Both the position numbers and the translations under genes were made by a program. 41,206 bases of DNA, taken from Thermoproteota archaeon. Lineage in GTDB: Archaea > Thermoproteota > Thermoprotei_A > Sulfolobales > Pyrodictiaceae. Position 1 is the stretch's first letter. The number at the start of each line of letters is the position of its first letter. The stretch is taken from positions 1 to 41,206 of the forward strand of contig JAADFC010000023.1 of the NCBI GenBank assembly GCA_013153105.1, given 5' to 3'. Positions 31,381-39,111 of this stretch are shown piece by piece. The notes under the pieces are model-generated. The model did no database searches and was not told where the DNA came from. It saw only the letters and a list, made by a program, of their open reading frames with translations.

Positions 31381-31503
31381 ACAGCCACACCCCCACCTAC
31401 CATGGATGTACCCGGGGCTCTCCGAACCCGGCGAGTACGATGCTGCATCCACACATCAGTGACCCGCCCGCGGACCGGTCTTAGTGTTTTATCATTCAGG
31501 AGG

Positions 31504-33276
31504 CTACTCCTCTCCCGCTGCCTCCAGCGGCTCGCCAAGCTCCTCCAGGCTAGCCCCCTCCAGGAACCTCTTAAGCGCCTCCACTGCATCCTCCTCGGGT
31601 ATCCTCACTTGCCGCCAGGTATCCCGGTCACGCAGCGTGACAGTACCGTCCTCGAGAGTCTGGTAGTCCACGGTGAGTGCCGCGGGGACGCCTATCTCGT
31701 CGACGCGGGCATAGCGCCTGCCGATGCTGCCGTCGTCATCATAGACCACGTGGAACCCAGCGTCGAGGAGGCGCCACCAGAGCCGCCTAGCTCGCTCCAC
31801 CAGCCTCTCATCCCTCACTAGCGGGAACACGGCAGCCTCTATCGGGGCCAGCCTACGCGGGATTCTCAGCACTACACGGTCTCCATGCTCGCTGTAGGCG
31901 TGGTCGAGCACCACAAAGAGAAGCCTTTCAACGCCGAAGGAGGGCTCGACCACGTGTGGTATGAACTTCCTCCCGGTAATCTTCTCCTCCTTCTCCACTA
32001 TACGCACATGCTCTGCGGGTATCTTCTCGCCGGCAAGCACTATGTAGCCTTTCTCCCGCAGCTGCCGCTCGGCCTCCTCGGCGCTCAGCCGCCTCGCCTC
32101 CTCAGCTATCTCCCTAGCCTTAGCCTTGAACGTCCTCCCCACCCAGGCCATGTTGAGCACTATGATGCGCCTCTTGACCACTCTAGGCTCTTTCAACGGC
32201 TTGAAGACACGCATGTCAACACCGCTATACTTCATGTGGCGCGAGAGGTCGTAGTCCGTCCTATATGCGTGGCCCGACACCTCTATCCAGCCCAGCCTGC
32301 TGACCCTGACAAGCTGGTCAAAGGTCTGGCTAGCATAGTGCGCCCGTTCCTCCGGGAGCTTCTCGTCGAAGTACATGTCGTTCCAGTCGACGCCCAGCTC
32401 TCGAACGAAGTCCCGCGCCACGGCCATCCAGTAGGCGAGCCAGGGCGTAACGATAACACCCTCCTCGATAGCCTCACGTACGCCGTACTCCTCCGGCTTC
32501 TCCTCACCGCGGGCCTTGGCGTCGGCCCGGAGAATCCTCAGCTTACCCCCCACGCGGTCAAGCAGCTCGTCCAGTATGCCACCATGCCACGGGTCCTCGG
32601 GGTCGAAGAAGAACTCCAGCTCCGCTATAGTGAACTCCCTCAGCCTAACCATACCCTGGCGCGGCGATATCTCGTTCCTAGCCACGCGGCCTACCTGCGC
32701 TATCCCCAGAGGTAGCCTCTGCCGAGTGACCTCGTAAACCCTCTTGAACGAGACGAACATGCCCTGGGCGGTCTCGGGCCGCAGGTAGCCGACGCTGCTA
32801 CTGTAGGGGCCTATGGTCGTCTTGAAGAGTAGGTTGAACTTTCGGACCTCGCTCAGCTCGCCGCCGCAGACTGGGCATCGGAGGTCGTGCTCCCTTATTA
32901 TCCTGGTCATCTCCTCTGGCGTGAGCCCCTCAGCCTTTATACCCAGCTTCTCCTCTATGAGGTGATCCGCTCTGAACTTCCGCCCGCAGCGGAGGCACTC
33001 GACTATAGGGTCGGTAAAGTGCTCCAGGTGGCCGCTCGCCTCGTAGACCTTCTCGGGGCCTATGACCGGCGTCTCGATCTCCACGACTATGTGCTGCTGC
33101 CTCCTTATGAAGTACTCCCTCCAGAGCGCGACAATCTTCTCCTTCAGCCTGGCCCCCAGCGGGCCTAGGTCGTAGAAGCCGGCCACGCCGCCGTAGATCT
33201 CGTAGCTGGGCCAGAAGAAGCCCCTCCTCTTAGCAAGCTCCATTACCTTCTCGTACTTGTCCTCGACGGCGGGCAT
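31504..33276 (-). CDS. glyS: Glycyl-tRNA synthetase (alpha2, archaeal/eukaryal type)
   Basis: About 590 residues from ATG 33276. A class II synthetase: EKVMELAKRRGFFWPSYEIY, GGVAGFYDLGPLGARLK, ETPVIGPEKVYEASGH, a zinc-type pair ECLRCGRK and RCPVCGGE, motif 2 region LPLGIAQVGRVARNEISPR, REFTIAELEFFF, and motif 3 HVVEPSFGVERLLF. The C-terminal anticodon domain follows (LAPIEAAVFPLVRDERLVE). The frame continues 32 codons upstream to 33372, but the TATA box at 33325-33331 lies inside that extension, so ATG 33276 is chosen. Divergent from agmatinase. Confidence 0.95.
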   Translation of the reverse strand: MPAVEDKYEKVMELAKRRGFFWPSYEIYGGVAGFYDLGPLGARLKEKIVALWREYFIRRQQHIVVEIETPVIGPEKVYEASGHLEHFTDPIVECLRCGRKFRADHLIEEKLGIKAEGLTPEEMTRIIREHDLRCPVCGGELSEVRKFNLLFKTTIGPYSSSVGYLRPETAQGMFVSFKRVYEVTRQRLPLGIAQVGRVARNEISPRQGMVRLREFTIAELEFFFDPEDPWHGGILDELLDRVGGKLRILRADAKARGEEKPEEYGVREAIEEGVIVTPWLAYWMAVARDFVRELGVDWNDMYFDEKLPEERAHYASQTFDQLVRVSRLGWIEVSGHAYRTDYDLSRHMKYSGVDMRVFKPLKEPRVVKRRIIVLNMAWVGRTFKAKAREIAEEARRLSAEEAERQLREKGYIVLAGEKIPAEHVRIVEKEEKITGRKFIPHVVEPSFGVERLLFVVLDHAYSEHGDRVVLRIPRRLAPIEAAVFPLVRDERLVERARRLWWRLLDAGFHVVYDDDGSIGRRYARVDEIGVPAALTVDYQTLEDGTVTLRDRDTWRQVRIPEEDAVEALKRFLEGASLEELGEPLEAAGEE

Positions 33277-33324
33277 AGCCCTGGGCTCCCCCGCGGTGAC
33301 CCGGCTGCAGCCCACCGTCCTCCC

Positions 33325-33331
33325 CTTATAG
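33325..33331. promoter_or_regulatory. Shared TATA region between glyS and speB
   Basis: CTTATAG reads as a TATA element on both strands, 49 nt from the glyS ATG (minus) and 41 nt from the speB ATG (plus). The palindrome GGCCCC-A-GGGGCC (33347-33359) lies at the expected speB transcription start. Confidence 0.5.
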
Positions 33332-33371
33332 CCTGCCGGAGCCCGCGGCCCCAGGGGCCAGGGGCAGAGCA

Positions 33372-34334
33372 ATGGAGCGAGCAGAGGCCCTAAGCGTGCT
33401 GAGCTTCCTCCTAGCCAGAGGGAGCAGTGTATTCGGGGGCTCCGAGAGGGAGCCGGAGAGCGCGGTGGTGCTGGTTACCGGCATACCCTTCGAGGCGACC
33501 ACAAGCTACCTGCCCGGCACCCGGCTGGCCCCCCAGTTCATCCGGGAGGCCTCGGCCAACATAGAATTCTACAGCCTCCGCGCCGGCCTCGACGTGGACG
33601 AGGTCCCCATAGCAGACCTCGGCGATGTTGCTCCGACGCTTGACGTCGAGAAGATGCTCGACACGGTTTCGCGTGTAGCCGAGGCGCTCGCGGCAGCCTA
33701 CTCAGCGCCTCCCGACAGGCTGCCAGTCTACCTGGGGGGAGAGCACACAGTGACACTTGGCATACTGCGCGGGCTAACCCGGATCGGACTCCCGGAGCCC
33801 CCCTGCGTGGTGAGCCTCGACGCCCATCTAGACATGAGGGACGAGTACCTGGGCCAGAGGCTCGGTCACGCCAACGTTATGAGGCGCGCAGCCGAGCTCG
33901 TCGGGGCGGAGAGGATAGCAGTCATAGGCGCCAGGGCCTTCGCGAGGGAGGAGTTCGACTACGCGGCGGCGAGCGGCGCGGTTGTCGTGGACGTCGCCGA
34001 GGCCAGAGGAGGCCCCCGCGAGGCGGCGCGCCGGGTGCTGAAGCGGCTCAGCGCCGCAGGCTGCGGCCACCTCCACCTTACGGTTGACATGGACGTGTTC
34101 GACCCGGGCTTCGCGCCCGGCGTAGGCAACCCGGAGCCCGAGGGCCTAGCCCCAGGCGAGGCCTTCGACATGATCCACGAGGTTATAGGTGAAGCCGTCA
34201 GGAGCGGGCTAAGCGTCAGCGTGGACGTGGTCGAGCTCTCGCCGCCCGGAGACTGTGGCCGGGCAACCTCCGCGCTCGCAGCGAAGACGGTGGTTGAGGC
34301 GATAGCGGCTTGGTATGTGGCAAAAAGACGCTAG
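33372..34334 (+). CDS. speB: Agmatinase (ureohydrolase family)
   Basis: A 320-residue binuclear manganese ureohydrolase. Metal-site motifs are intact: GGEH (122-125), DAHLD (150-154) with H166 in QRLGHANV, and VDMDVFDP (238-245) followed by GFAPGVGNPEPEG. Agmatinase rather than arginase is the usual archaeal member; it makes putrescine from agmatine for polyamine synthesis. Start ATG 33372. The downstream rpoP gene is convergent and overlaps its 3' end by 4 nt. The aminopropyltransferase gene in the same window gives a plausible pathway link. Confidence 0.9.
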   Translation: MERAEALSVLSFLLARGSSVFGGSEREPESAVVLVTGIPFEATTSYLPGTRLAPQFIREASANIEFYSLRAGLDVDEVPIADLGDVAPTLDVEKMLDTVSRVAEALAAAYSAPPDRLPVYLGGEHTVTLGILRGLTRIGLPEPPCVVSLDAHLDMRDEYLGQRLGHANVMRRAAELVGAERIAVIGARAFAREEFDYAAASGAVVVDVAEARGGPREAARRVLKRLSAAGCGHLHLTVDMDVFDPGFAPGVGNPEPEGLAPGEAFDMIHEVIGEAVRSGLSVSVDVVELSPPGDCGRATSALAAKTVVEAIAAWYVAKRR

Positions 34335-34531
34335 ACGGCTTTTATCAGCCTCCGACCCGGCGCTCGGACCTTGTAGAGCACGCGGTAGCCGCAGTAGGGG
34401 CATTTTATGCTCGGCATGTACTCGAGCTCTATTGCGGGTATCTCCCGGCCGCACCTGCCGCACTTGTAGCGTATCAGGGCCTTGTCCTCGATGGTCCCGG
34501 TCTCGCCTTCCCTGGGCTCGTACAGCTCCAA
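34331..34531 (-). CDS. rpoP: DNA-directed RNA polymerase subunit Rpo12 (RpoP)
   Basis: A 66-residue zinc-ribbon protein: C24-x2-C27 in RYKCGRCGRE and C44-x2-C47 in KCPYCGYR, ending in a basic RAPGRRLIKAV tail. This is the RPB12/Rpo12 pattern of archaeal RNA polymerase. The N-terminus (MELYEPREGETGTIEDKA) is about 15 residues longer than in many homologs; the TTG at 34531 is the only in-frame start seen. It is divergent from eIF1 across a symmetric TATA box. Confidence 0.9.
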   Translation of the reverse strand: MELYEPREGETGTIEDKALIRYKCGRCGREIPAIELEYMPSIKCPYCGYRVLYKVRAPGRRLIKAV

Positions 34532-34569
34532 GGTTGTCTGCCCCTCCCAGCGCGGGCTCGCGCGAAACT

Positions 34570-34577
34570 CTTATAAG
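34570..34577. promoter_or_regulatory. Palindromic TATA box between rpoP and eIF1
   Basis: CTTATAAG is a perfect palindrome in a 110-nt divergent gap. It lies 39 nt from the rpoP start and 65 nt from the eIF1 start, so one element could serve both an RNA polymerase subunit and a translation factor. Confidence 0.6.
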
Positions 34578-34641
34578 ATTAGCCTCCCGTCAGCTCCCCG
34601 TGGAGCTTCACGCGTCCCTAGAAGGCAGGCGTAGGGATGCG

Positions 34642-34959
34642 ATGTCCATGAGCGGCGAACTATCCTCCCTATGCGGTGGACTCCCCGAGGAGCTGTGCGA
34701 GCAGCTTGCACGGGAGCAGCAGGTGATTAAGATCAAGCTTGAGAAGCGTCGCTATGGCCGTGAGGTTACGATAATAGAAGGCCTTGACGAGAGGGAGGTG
34801 AACCTTAAGAAGCTCGCCAGCCAGCTTAAATCAAGGCTCGCTACCGGCGGCACATATAAGAATGGGCGCATAGAGTTACAGGGGGACCACCGCCACCGCG
34901 TCAAGGAGATCCTGGTTGAGATGGGTTTTCCCGAGGAGAACATAATAATAGTCGAGTAA
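34642..34959 (+). CDS. Translation initiation factor eIF1 (SUI1)
   Basis: A 105-residue SUI1-family protein that acts in start-codon selection on the small ribosomal subunit. The hallmark region is VIKIKLEKRRYGREVTIIEG, then LKKLASQLKSRLATGGTYK and the final HRVKEILVEMGFPEENIII. Length matches archaeal aIF1. The frame extends upstream to 34315, through the promoter, so the ATG at 34642 (or 34648) is taken as the start; GTAGGGATGCG precedes it. Divergent from rpoP. Confidence 0.95.
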   Translation: MSMSGELSSLCGGLPEELCEQLAREQQVIKIKLEKRRYGREVTIIEGLDEREVNLKKLASQLKSRLATGGTYKNGRIELQGDHRHRVKEILVEMGFPEENIIIVE

Positions 34960-34997
34960 GCCCTTTAAGCCCTTAAGGAGCCTCATGCGTAGACCAG

Positions 34998-35597
34998 CTA
35001 CCCTACCATGGTTTTACCTATGGCGTACAGCATATCTGCTATTACCTCGTCGGCCCCCAGCACGTTAAGCGATGCAGGGTCGGCGTACCCTGGCGCCAGC
35101 GCCAGCGCGGCAGCGGCCTCCAGCAAGCGGTCGGCCTCACGGTACGGGGCCGGTATGTTTTCGAGTAGTCTGCGGCGGAGCCTAAGATAGAGCCTTGCGG
35201 GTTCGTACACCTCCTCCGGGCCCGGCGGTGTCACATGATCGAGGTCCGCCGGTAGGACGGTCGCGATGTGCAGGCCTAGCCATAGGGCCTTGAGGGTTTT
35301 CACTGCTTCCATATAGCTTCCGCGGAGGAGTATTGTGTTCTCCTCCTCCGGGCTCCATTCGGCTCCCAGGGATGCTATGTAGCTGTAGAGAAGGCTTCTC
35401 ATTCGCCTCACAGCTGGTTCTATGGGTTTCGGGAGCGTCTCTTCTGCAAGGATCTCTAGGGGCCACGCGTGAACTATCCATGCGTTGTTCTCGCCGTATA
35501 CGCGGGCGAGGAGCATGTAGAGGGCGTGTTGGAGTGCTCCGATGGGGTCGCGTGTTCTCCGTTTCTGGTTTTGTTGGGGGAAGCTGTTCCCCGGCAT
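34998..35597 (-). CDS. Hypothetical helical protein divergent from tfb
   Basis: About 199 residues from ATG 35597; the frame also opens at ATG 35624, but the TATA region at 35639-35646 is too close to that codon. The protein is mostly helical: GALQHALYMLLARVYGENNA, RRMRSLLYSYIASLGAEW, AVKTLKALWLGLHIATVL and EADRLLEAAAALALA. No motif, signal peptide or membrane segment is recognised. It may be a crenarchaeal-specific protein. Divergent from the TFB gene, possibly sharing its AT-rich promoter. Confidence 0.7.
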   Translation of the reverse strand: MPGNSFPQQNQKRRTRDPIGALQHALYMLLARVYGENNAWIVHAWPLEILAEETLPKPIEPAVRRMRSLLYSYIASLGAEWSPEEENTILLRGSYMEAVKTLKALWLGLHIATVLPADLDHVTPPGPEEVYEPARLYLRLRRRLLENIPAPYREADRLLEAAAALALAPGYADPASLNVLGADEVIADMLYAIGKTMVG

Positions 35598-35638
35598 GGG
35601 TATGCCCCTTTTAGGGGTGAGCATAGTGTGGGGTAAGG

Positions 35639-35646
35639 TTTATAAG
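35639..35646. promoter_or_regulatory. TATA box of tfb, possibly bidirectional
   Basis: TTTATAAG on the plus strand (CTTATAAA on the minus strand). It predicts tfb transcription from about 35669 and a minus-strand start near 35615 for the divergent hypothetical gene. The predicted tfb leader is about 90 nt. Confidence 0.6.
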
Positions 35647-35686
35647 TATCTGGCTGCATGTAGGTATTGTGGGGCTTTAAGGGTTT

Positions 35687-35719
35687 CGGGCCCGTGAACC
35701 AGTGGGATGTACGGGCCCG
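35687..35719 (+). promoter_or_regulatory. Repeated CGGGCCCG palindrome in the tfb leader
   Basis: CGGGCCCG occurs at 35687-35694 and 35712-35719, one 25 nt after the other. Each copy is a palindrome, so the pair can also fold as an 8-bp stem with a 17-nt loop in the mRNA. A third palindrome, CGGCCCGATCGGGCCG (35772-35787), lies just after the proposed start codon. Confidence 0.4.
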
Positions 35720-35759
35720 AGCCCGCCCCCGAGTAGGTTCGGCCGCGGGTGGCTCCGAG

Positions 35760-36686
35760 GTGGCCGTCGACCGGCCCGATCGGGCCGCGGATAAGGAGCC
35801 CTGCCCACGCGAGTACATAGTGTACGATGAGACTCGGGGAGAGTACGTCTGCACGCTTACGGGTGAGGTAGTAGAGGACACTATCATCGACACGGGTCCC
35901 GAGTGGAGGGCCTACACGCCGGAGGAGAAGACGAGGCGCAGCCGTGTAGGCAGCCCCCTCACCCATACGCTCCCCGACATGGGTATACTTACTACGATCT
36001 CGAGCTACCGCGACGCGGCGGGCCGTAAGCTTGATGCGCGTCTCCGCATTGAGGCGAGCAGGCTCCGCCGTCTTCAGGCTAAGCTCCGGGCTACTACTAG
36101 TGTTGAGAAGAACATCGAGCAGGCTGCCAAGGAGATCACGCGTATTGTTGAGGCTTTGAAGCTTCCTCGTAACATTATCGATGAGGCTATGATGATATAC
36201 CGGCAGGCGGCGGAGAAGGGGCTCGTACGCGGCCGCAGTCTCGAGTCAATGGTTGCCGCAGCGGTTTATGCTGCGTGTAGGCTACAGCGTATACCGATAA
36301 GCATCGATAAGATAGCGGAGTACGTCAAGGGTGGCCGTAAGGAGGTTGCGCGCTGCTACAGGCTGATAGTCCGCGAGTTGAAGCTGCGTATGCCGATAGT
36401 CGATCCTATACGGTACGTGTCTAGGATAGCGAGCGCCCTGAAGCTGAGCCCTGCGGTGGAGCGGCGGGCTTCTGAGATACTGATAGAGGCTAAGAAGAAG
36501 GGCCTTACTGCTGGCAAGGACCCCGCCGGGCTTGCCGCTGCAGCCATCTATATAGCCGCCTTGGAGCTTGGCGATAGGAGGACGCAGAAGGAGATAGCCA
36601 GCGCTGCTGGTGTAACCGAGGTGACTGTTAGGAACAGGTACAAGGAGCTCGTGCAGAAGCTTAAGATACCGCTCCCCGCCCAGTAG
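35760..36686 (+). CDS. tfb: Transcription factor B (TFB)
   Basis: About 308 residues from GTG 35760; the frame opens at TTG 35667, which coincides with the expected transcription start, so the later GTG after GGGTGGC is preferred and gives normal TFB length. The N-terminal ribbon keeps only two cysteines (EPCPREYIVYDETRGEYVC), followed by the B-finger/linker GPEWRAYTPEEKTRRSRVG. Two cyclin-like repeats follow: about 110-205 with AAEKGLVRGRSLESMVAAAV, and about 210-300 with KKGLTAGKDPAGLAAAAIYI. The terminal helix-turn-helix VTEVTVRNRYKEL binds the BRE. TFB recruits RNA polymerase to the TBP-TATA complex. Confidence 0.96.
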   Translation: MAVDRPDRAADKEPCPREYIVYDETRGEYVCTLTGEVVEDTIIDTGPEWRAYTPEEKTRRSRVGSPLTHTLPDMGILTTISSYRDAAGRKLDARLRIEASRLRRLQAKLRATTSVEKNIEQAAKEITRIVEALKLPRNIIDEAMMIYRQAAEKGLVRGRSLESMVAAAVYAACRLQRIPISIDKIAEYVKGGRKEVARCYRLIVRELKLRMPIVDPIRYVSRIASALKLSPAVERRASEILIEAKKKGLTAGKDPAGLAAAAIYIAALELGDRRTQKEIASAAGVTEVTVRNRYKELVQKLKIPLPAQ

Positions 36687-36716
36687 ACCGCATCTCCTCC
36701 GCGTCATCTCCCCCGG

Positions 36717-36721
36717 TTTTT
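36717..36721 (+). terminator. T-run terminator candidate after tfb
   Basis: TTTTT lies 31 nt after the tfb stop, within the weak inverted repeat CCCG-GTTTTTA-CGGG. Archaeal termination often needs only a T-run; this is the one T5 run in the gap. Confidence 0.3.
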
Positions 36722-36811
36722 ACGGGTCGCCGGCTGAGCCTCTCCTCACTGCTCCCCTGCGTGGCCCGGGTCCCCTCCTTGGGGGCGGTGTAGGGCCAGC
36801 GGCACCCTCCG

Positions 36812-36818
36812 GTTATAG
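36812..36818 (+). promoter_or_regulatory. TATA box of lysS
   Basis: GTTATAG is 46 nt before the GTG start at 36864, in an otherwise GC-rich 177-nt gap between tfb and lysS. No other feature is evident in that gap. Confidence 0.45.
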
Positions 36819-36863
36819 GCGGCGGTCAGCGCGTGGCCGGTATCCTCCCCGGGTGCTGCTGCG

Positions 36864-38561
36864 GTGGCGGCGCGCGGCGATGTTAGGGGAGAACGCTTCC
36901 TGCGCGAGGCTGTTGTCGAGAGGGATGGCCGCCTGGTTCACTGGGTTGACGCGCTTGTAGAGCGTCTAGATTCAGTGTTTAAGTCCAGGGGTGTCCGGGA
37001 GGTCGTGGTCAATGGTGGTCTCTCTGTCTCGGGGTTGCAGCATGTTGGCAGGCTGCGTGGCGAGGTTATAGTGGGCGATGTTGTGGCCTCGCTTCTCGAG
37101 GAGCGGGGCTATCGTGTGTCGCGCATGCTTACTCTCTACACGCAGGATGCTTGGAAGGGTAAGCCGAGCCAGTTGAGGCAGTTCCGCGATCCCAGGGAGG
37201 CGGAGCGTTACCGCGGGTGGCCCCTGATACGCGTCCCGGACCCGCTGGGGGAGCTTCCCAGCTGGGTTGACAGGTACTGGAGGGACTTCGGGCCGTATAT
37301 AGACGAGTTTACGCGGGGACACGTGGAGGTTGTGACCACAACGGAGCTGTATAAGGGTAGGCTGTTGGAGTTCACTAAGCTTGCTGTGGAGCGGCGTGGG
37401 GAGGTTCGCAGGGTTATAAACAAGTATCGGGGCCGTAGGCCCTACCCGGAGGGTTGGATACCTTTCGAGCCTAGGTGCCAGCGGTGCGGCAGGATAGACT
37501 CCACGGAGGCCCTTGAGGTGGATTTTGAGGGTAACCGCGTCTACTACCGTTGCCGCAGCTGTGGCGGTGAGGGCTGGGCCCCGCTCTGGGATGGGAAGCT
37601 GAACTGGCGCCTGGAGTGGGTTGGCGTCTGGTGGAGCCTCAACGTGCGCTTCGAGCCCTACGGCAAGGACCACGCTACACCGGGGGGCAGCCGTGACAGT
37701 GCTAACGAGCTTGCGGTGGCTGTGTTCGGCCTGGAGCCTCCGGAGGGGTTGCCATACGAGTGGGTGGCTGTCCGCTACCCCGACGGGCGCGAACAGGATA
37801 TGAGCAGCAGCGACTTCATAGGGTTCACACCCCGCGAGTGGCTCGAGGTTGCCGAGCCGGAGCTGCTACGGTTCCTGGTGCTCCGCACGCCTCCTATGAG
37901 GAAACTCGTGCTGGGCCTGCACGAGGTGCCCCTCTACTACGACCAGTACTACCGTGCGGAGCGCGTCTTCTACGGCGTTGAAGCCACGGGCAGGGAGTGG
38001 GAGGACCTGCTCCTCCGGAGGAGCTATGAGCTCAGCTACGTGCGCGGCGGGCCACCGGAGCGTATGCCGGCGCAGCCGCCGTACACGCACCTTGCCATAC
38101 TGGCGCAGCTCCTCCCCGAGGAGATGTGGGAGAGCGAGGCTGTCCGCAGGCTGCAGCGGGTAGGCCACCTGCCCCCTGAGCCCAGCAGCTTCGACCTTGA
38201 GCGTGTCCGTAGGCTGCTGCCTAGGGCCAGGCGCTGGGCGGAGCGGTATGCGCCGGAGCACATGCGCGTCAGGCTGCTGGAGCGGCTGCCTGCCGAGGTT
38301 CTCGAGGCTGTACCCGAGGAGCACAAGCGCCTCCTGGAGGGCCTCGCAGACGCGCTCTCGCGGCTCGAGGAGTGGAACGAGGAGTCTATCAAGAGGGTTA
38401 TGGTGGAGTATACAAGGGGCTGGGACGCGAAGCGCCGTAGGGAGTTCTACCGGAGCCTCTACATGGTGTTCCTCGGCAGGCCCAGCGGCCCGCGGGCTGC
38501 GCCGCTTCTGGCGCTGCTGCCGAGGGAGATGGTGCTAGAGCGGCTGAGGCTGCGCCGCTGA
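36864..38561 (+). CDS. lysS: Class I lysyl-tRNA synthetase
   Basis: A 565-residue LysRS-I. The Rossmann entry VNGGLSVSGLQHVGRLRGEV carries the HIGH-equivalent HVGR (60-63). YTQDAW and VPDPLGELPSWVDRYWRDFG correspond to family segments. A zinc knuckle is C205-x2-C208 ... C230-x2-C233. RLEWVGVWWSLNVRFEPYGK and DHATPGGSRD are the diagnostic LysRS-I block. The KMSKS-equivalent is DMSSSD (312-317), with both lysines replaced. The C-terminal half (about 380-565) is the helical anticodon-binding cage. Class I LysRS occurs in many archaea, while Sulfolobus uses class II. GTG start 36864. Confidence 0.88.
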   Translation: MAARGDVRGERFLREAVVERDGRLVHWVDALVERLDSVFKSRGVREVVVNGGLSVSGLQHVGRLRGEVIVGDVVASLLEERGYRVSRMLTLYTQDAWKGKPSQLRQFRDPREAERYRGWPLIRVPDPLGELPSWVDRYWRDFGPYIDEFTRGHVEVVTTTELYKGRLLEFTKLAVERRGEVRRVINKYRGRRPYPEGWIPFEPRCQRCGRIDSTEALEVDFEGNRVYYRCRSCGGEGWAPLWDGKLNWRLEWVGVWWSLNVRFEPYGKDHATPGGSRDSANELAVAVFGLEPPEGLPYEWVAVRYPDGREQDMSSSDFIGFTPREWLEVAEPELLRFLVLRTPPMRKLVLGLHEVPLYYDQYYRAERVFYGVEATGREWEDLLLRRSYELSYVRGGPPERMPAQPPYTHLAILAQLLPEEMWESEAVRRLQRVGHLPPEPSSFDLERVRRLLPRARRWAERYAPEHMRVRLLERLPAEVLEAVPEEHKRLLEGLADALSRLEEWNEESIKRVMVEYTRGWDAKRRREFYRSLYMVFLGRPSGPRAAPLLALLPREMVLERLRLRR

Positions 38562-38602
38562 ACCGCCTCTATCGGGTTGCGGTAGTAAACGGGCGCTAAG
38601 CT

Positions 38603-38611
38603 GATTTAAGG
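38603..38611 (+). promoter_or_regulatory. TATA box of the winged-helix regulator gene
   Basis: GATTTAAGG, about 84 nt before the likely start at 38695, leaves a GC-rich leader of roughly 60 nt. Confidence 0.4.
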
Positions 38612-38694
38612 GGCGGCCACCCCTACAAGCGACTTGGAACCCCGCCGCAGAGGTGGCAGCTGCGCCCCCGGCGGGCAGGTGGTCCCCCTTGAGC

Positions 38695-39093
38695 ATGAGC
38701 AGTGAGGCCCCCATACAGCATATATCGTATCTACACGAGGATACGCATCACATAAACATAGCAAGGCTGAAGTGTATGTTGAAGTGTGTCCTATCGCTCA
38801 ACGAGGAGGAGGCGCAGGTCCTGTCCTACCTAATCGCGCAGGGGCGTGGCGCTATAGCGAAGGATATCGCTGAGGCTCTGGAGAGGAACCCCGAGGTGGT
38901 CCGCCGCGCCCTCCGGAGCCTCTACATGAGGGGACTCGTGACTCGGAAACCCTATCCGCTCCGACGCGGCGGCCGCGCCTACATGTACGAGGTGCCGAAG
39001 CCTCTCGTGCGGGCTCTGCTGAGCGTCTGCAGGAAGATGGACGAGTTGATAAAGACTGTTGCGTCAGCCGAGCAGCAGGGCCCTGTCATCTAA
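38695..39093 (+). CDS. Winged-helix transcriptional regulator (TrmB/MarR-like)
   Basis: A 132-residue DNA-binding protein. LNEEEAQVLSYLIAQGRGAI is helix 1 to 2, AKDIAEALERNPEVVRRALRS the recognition helix-turn-helix, LYMRGLVTRKPYP the wing entry and GGRAYMYEVPKP the wing. A final helix (LVRALLSVCRKMDELIKTVAS) probably dimerises. A His-rich N-terminus (YLHEDTHHINIARLKC) with Cys41-region residues (LKCMLKCVL) could sense metal or redox state, which is speculation. ATG 38695 follows GGTGGTC; TTG 38689 is an alternative. Convergent with the aminopropyltransferase gene. Confidence 0.85.
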   Translation: MSSEAPIQHISYLHEDTHHINIARLKCMLKCVLSLNEEEAQVLSYLIAQGRGAIAKDIAEALERNPEVVRRALRSLYMRGLVTRKPYPLRRGGRAYMYEVPKPLVRALLSVCRKMDELIKTVASAEQQGPVI

Positions 39094-39111
39094 AAGTCTC
39101 GGGGGTGGGTC

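Noticed and set aside
31885..32715. 276-codon plus-strand ORF opposite glyS
   Set aside because: It lies fully inside the conserved synthetase core and its translation is low-complexity; it is a shadow.
35805..35880. TFB zinc ribbon with only two of four cysteines
   Set aside because: As I recall, Sulfolobus-type TFBs show the same reduced pattern (a C-P segment and a lone Cys before TGE), so it is normal for the lineage and not a defect.
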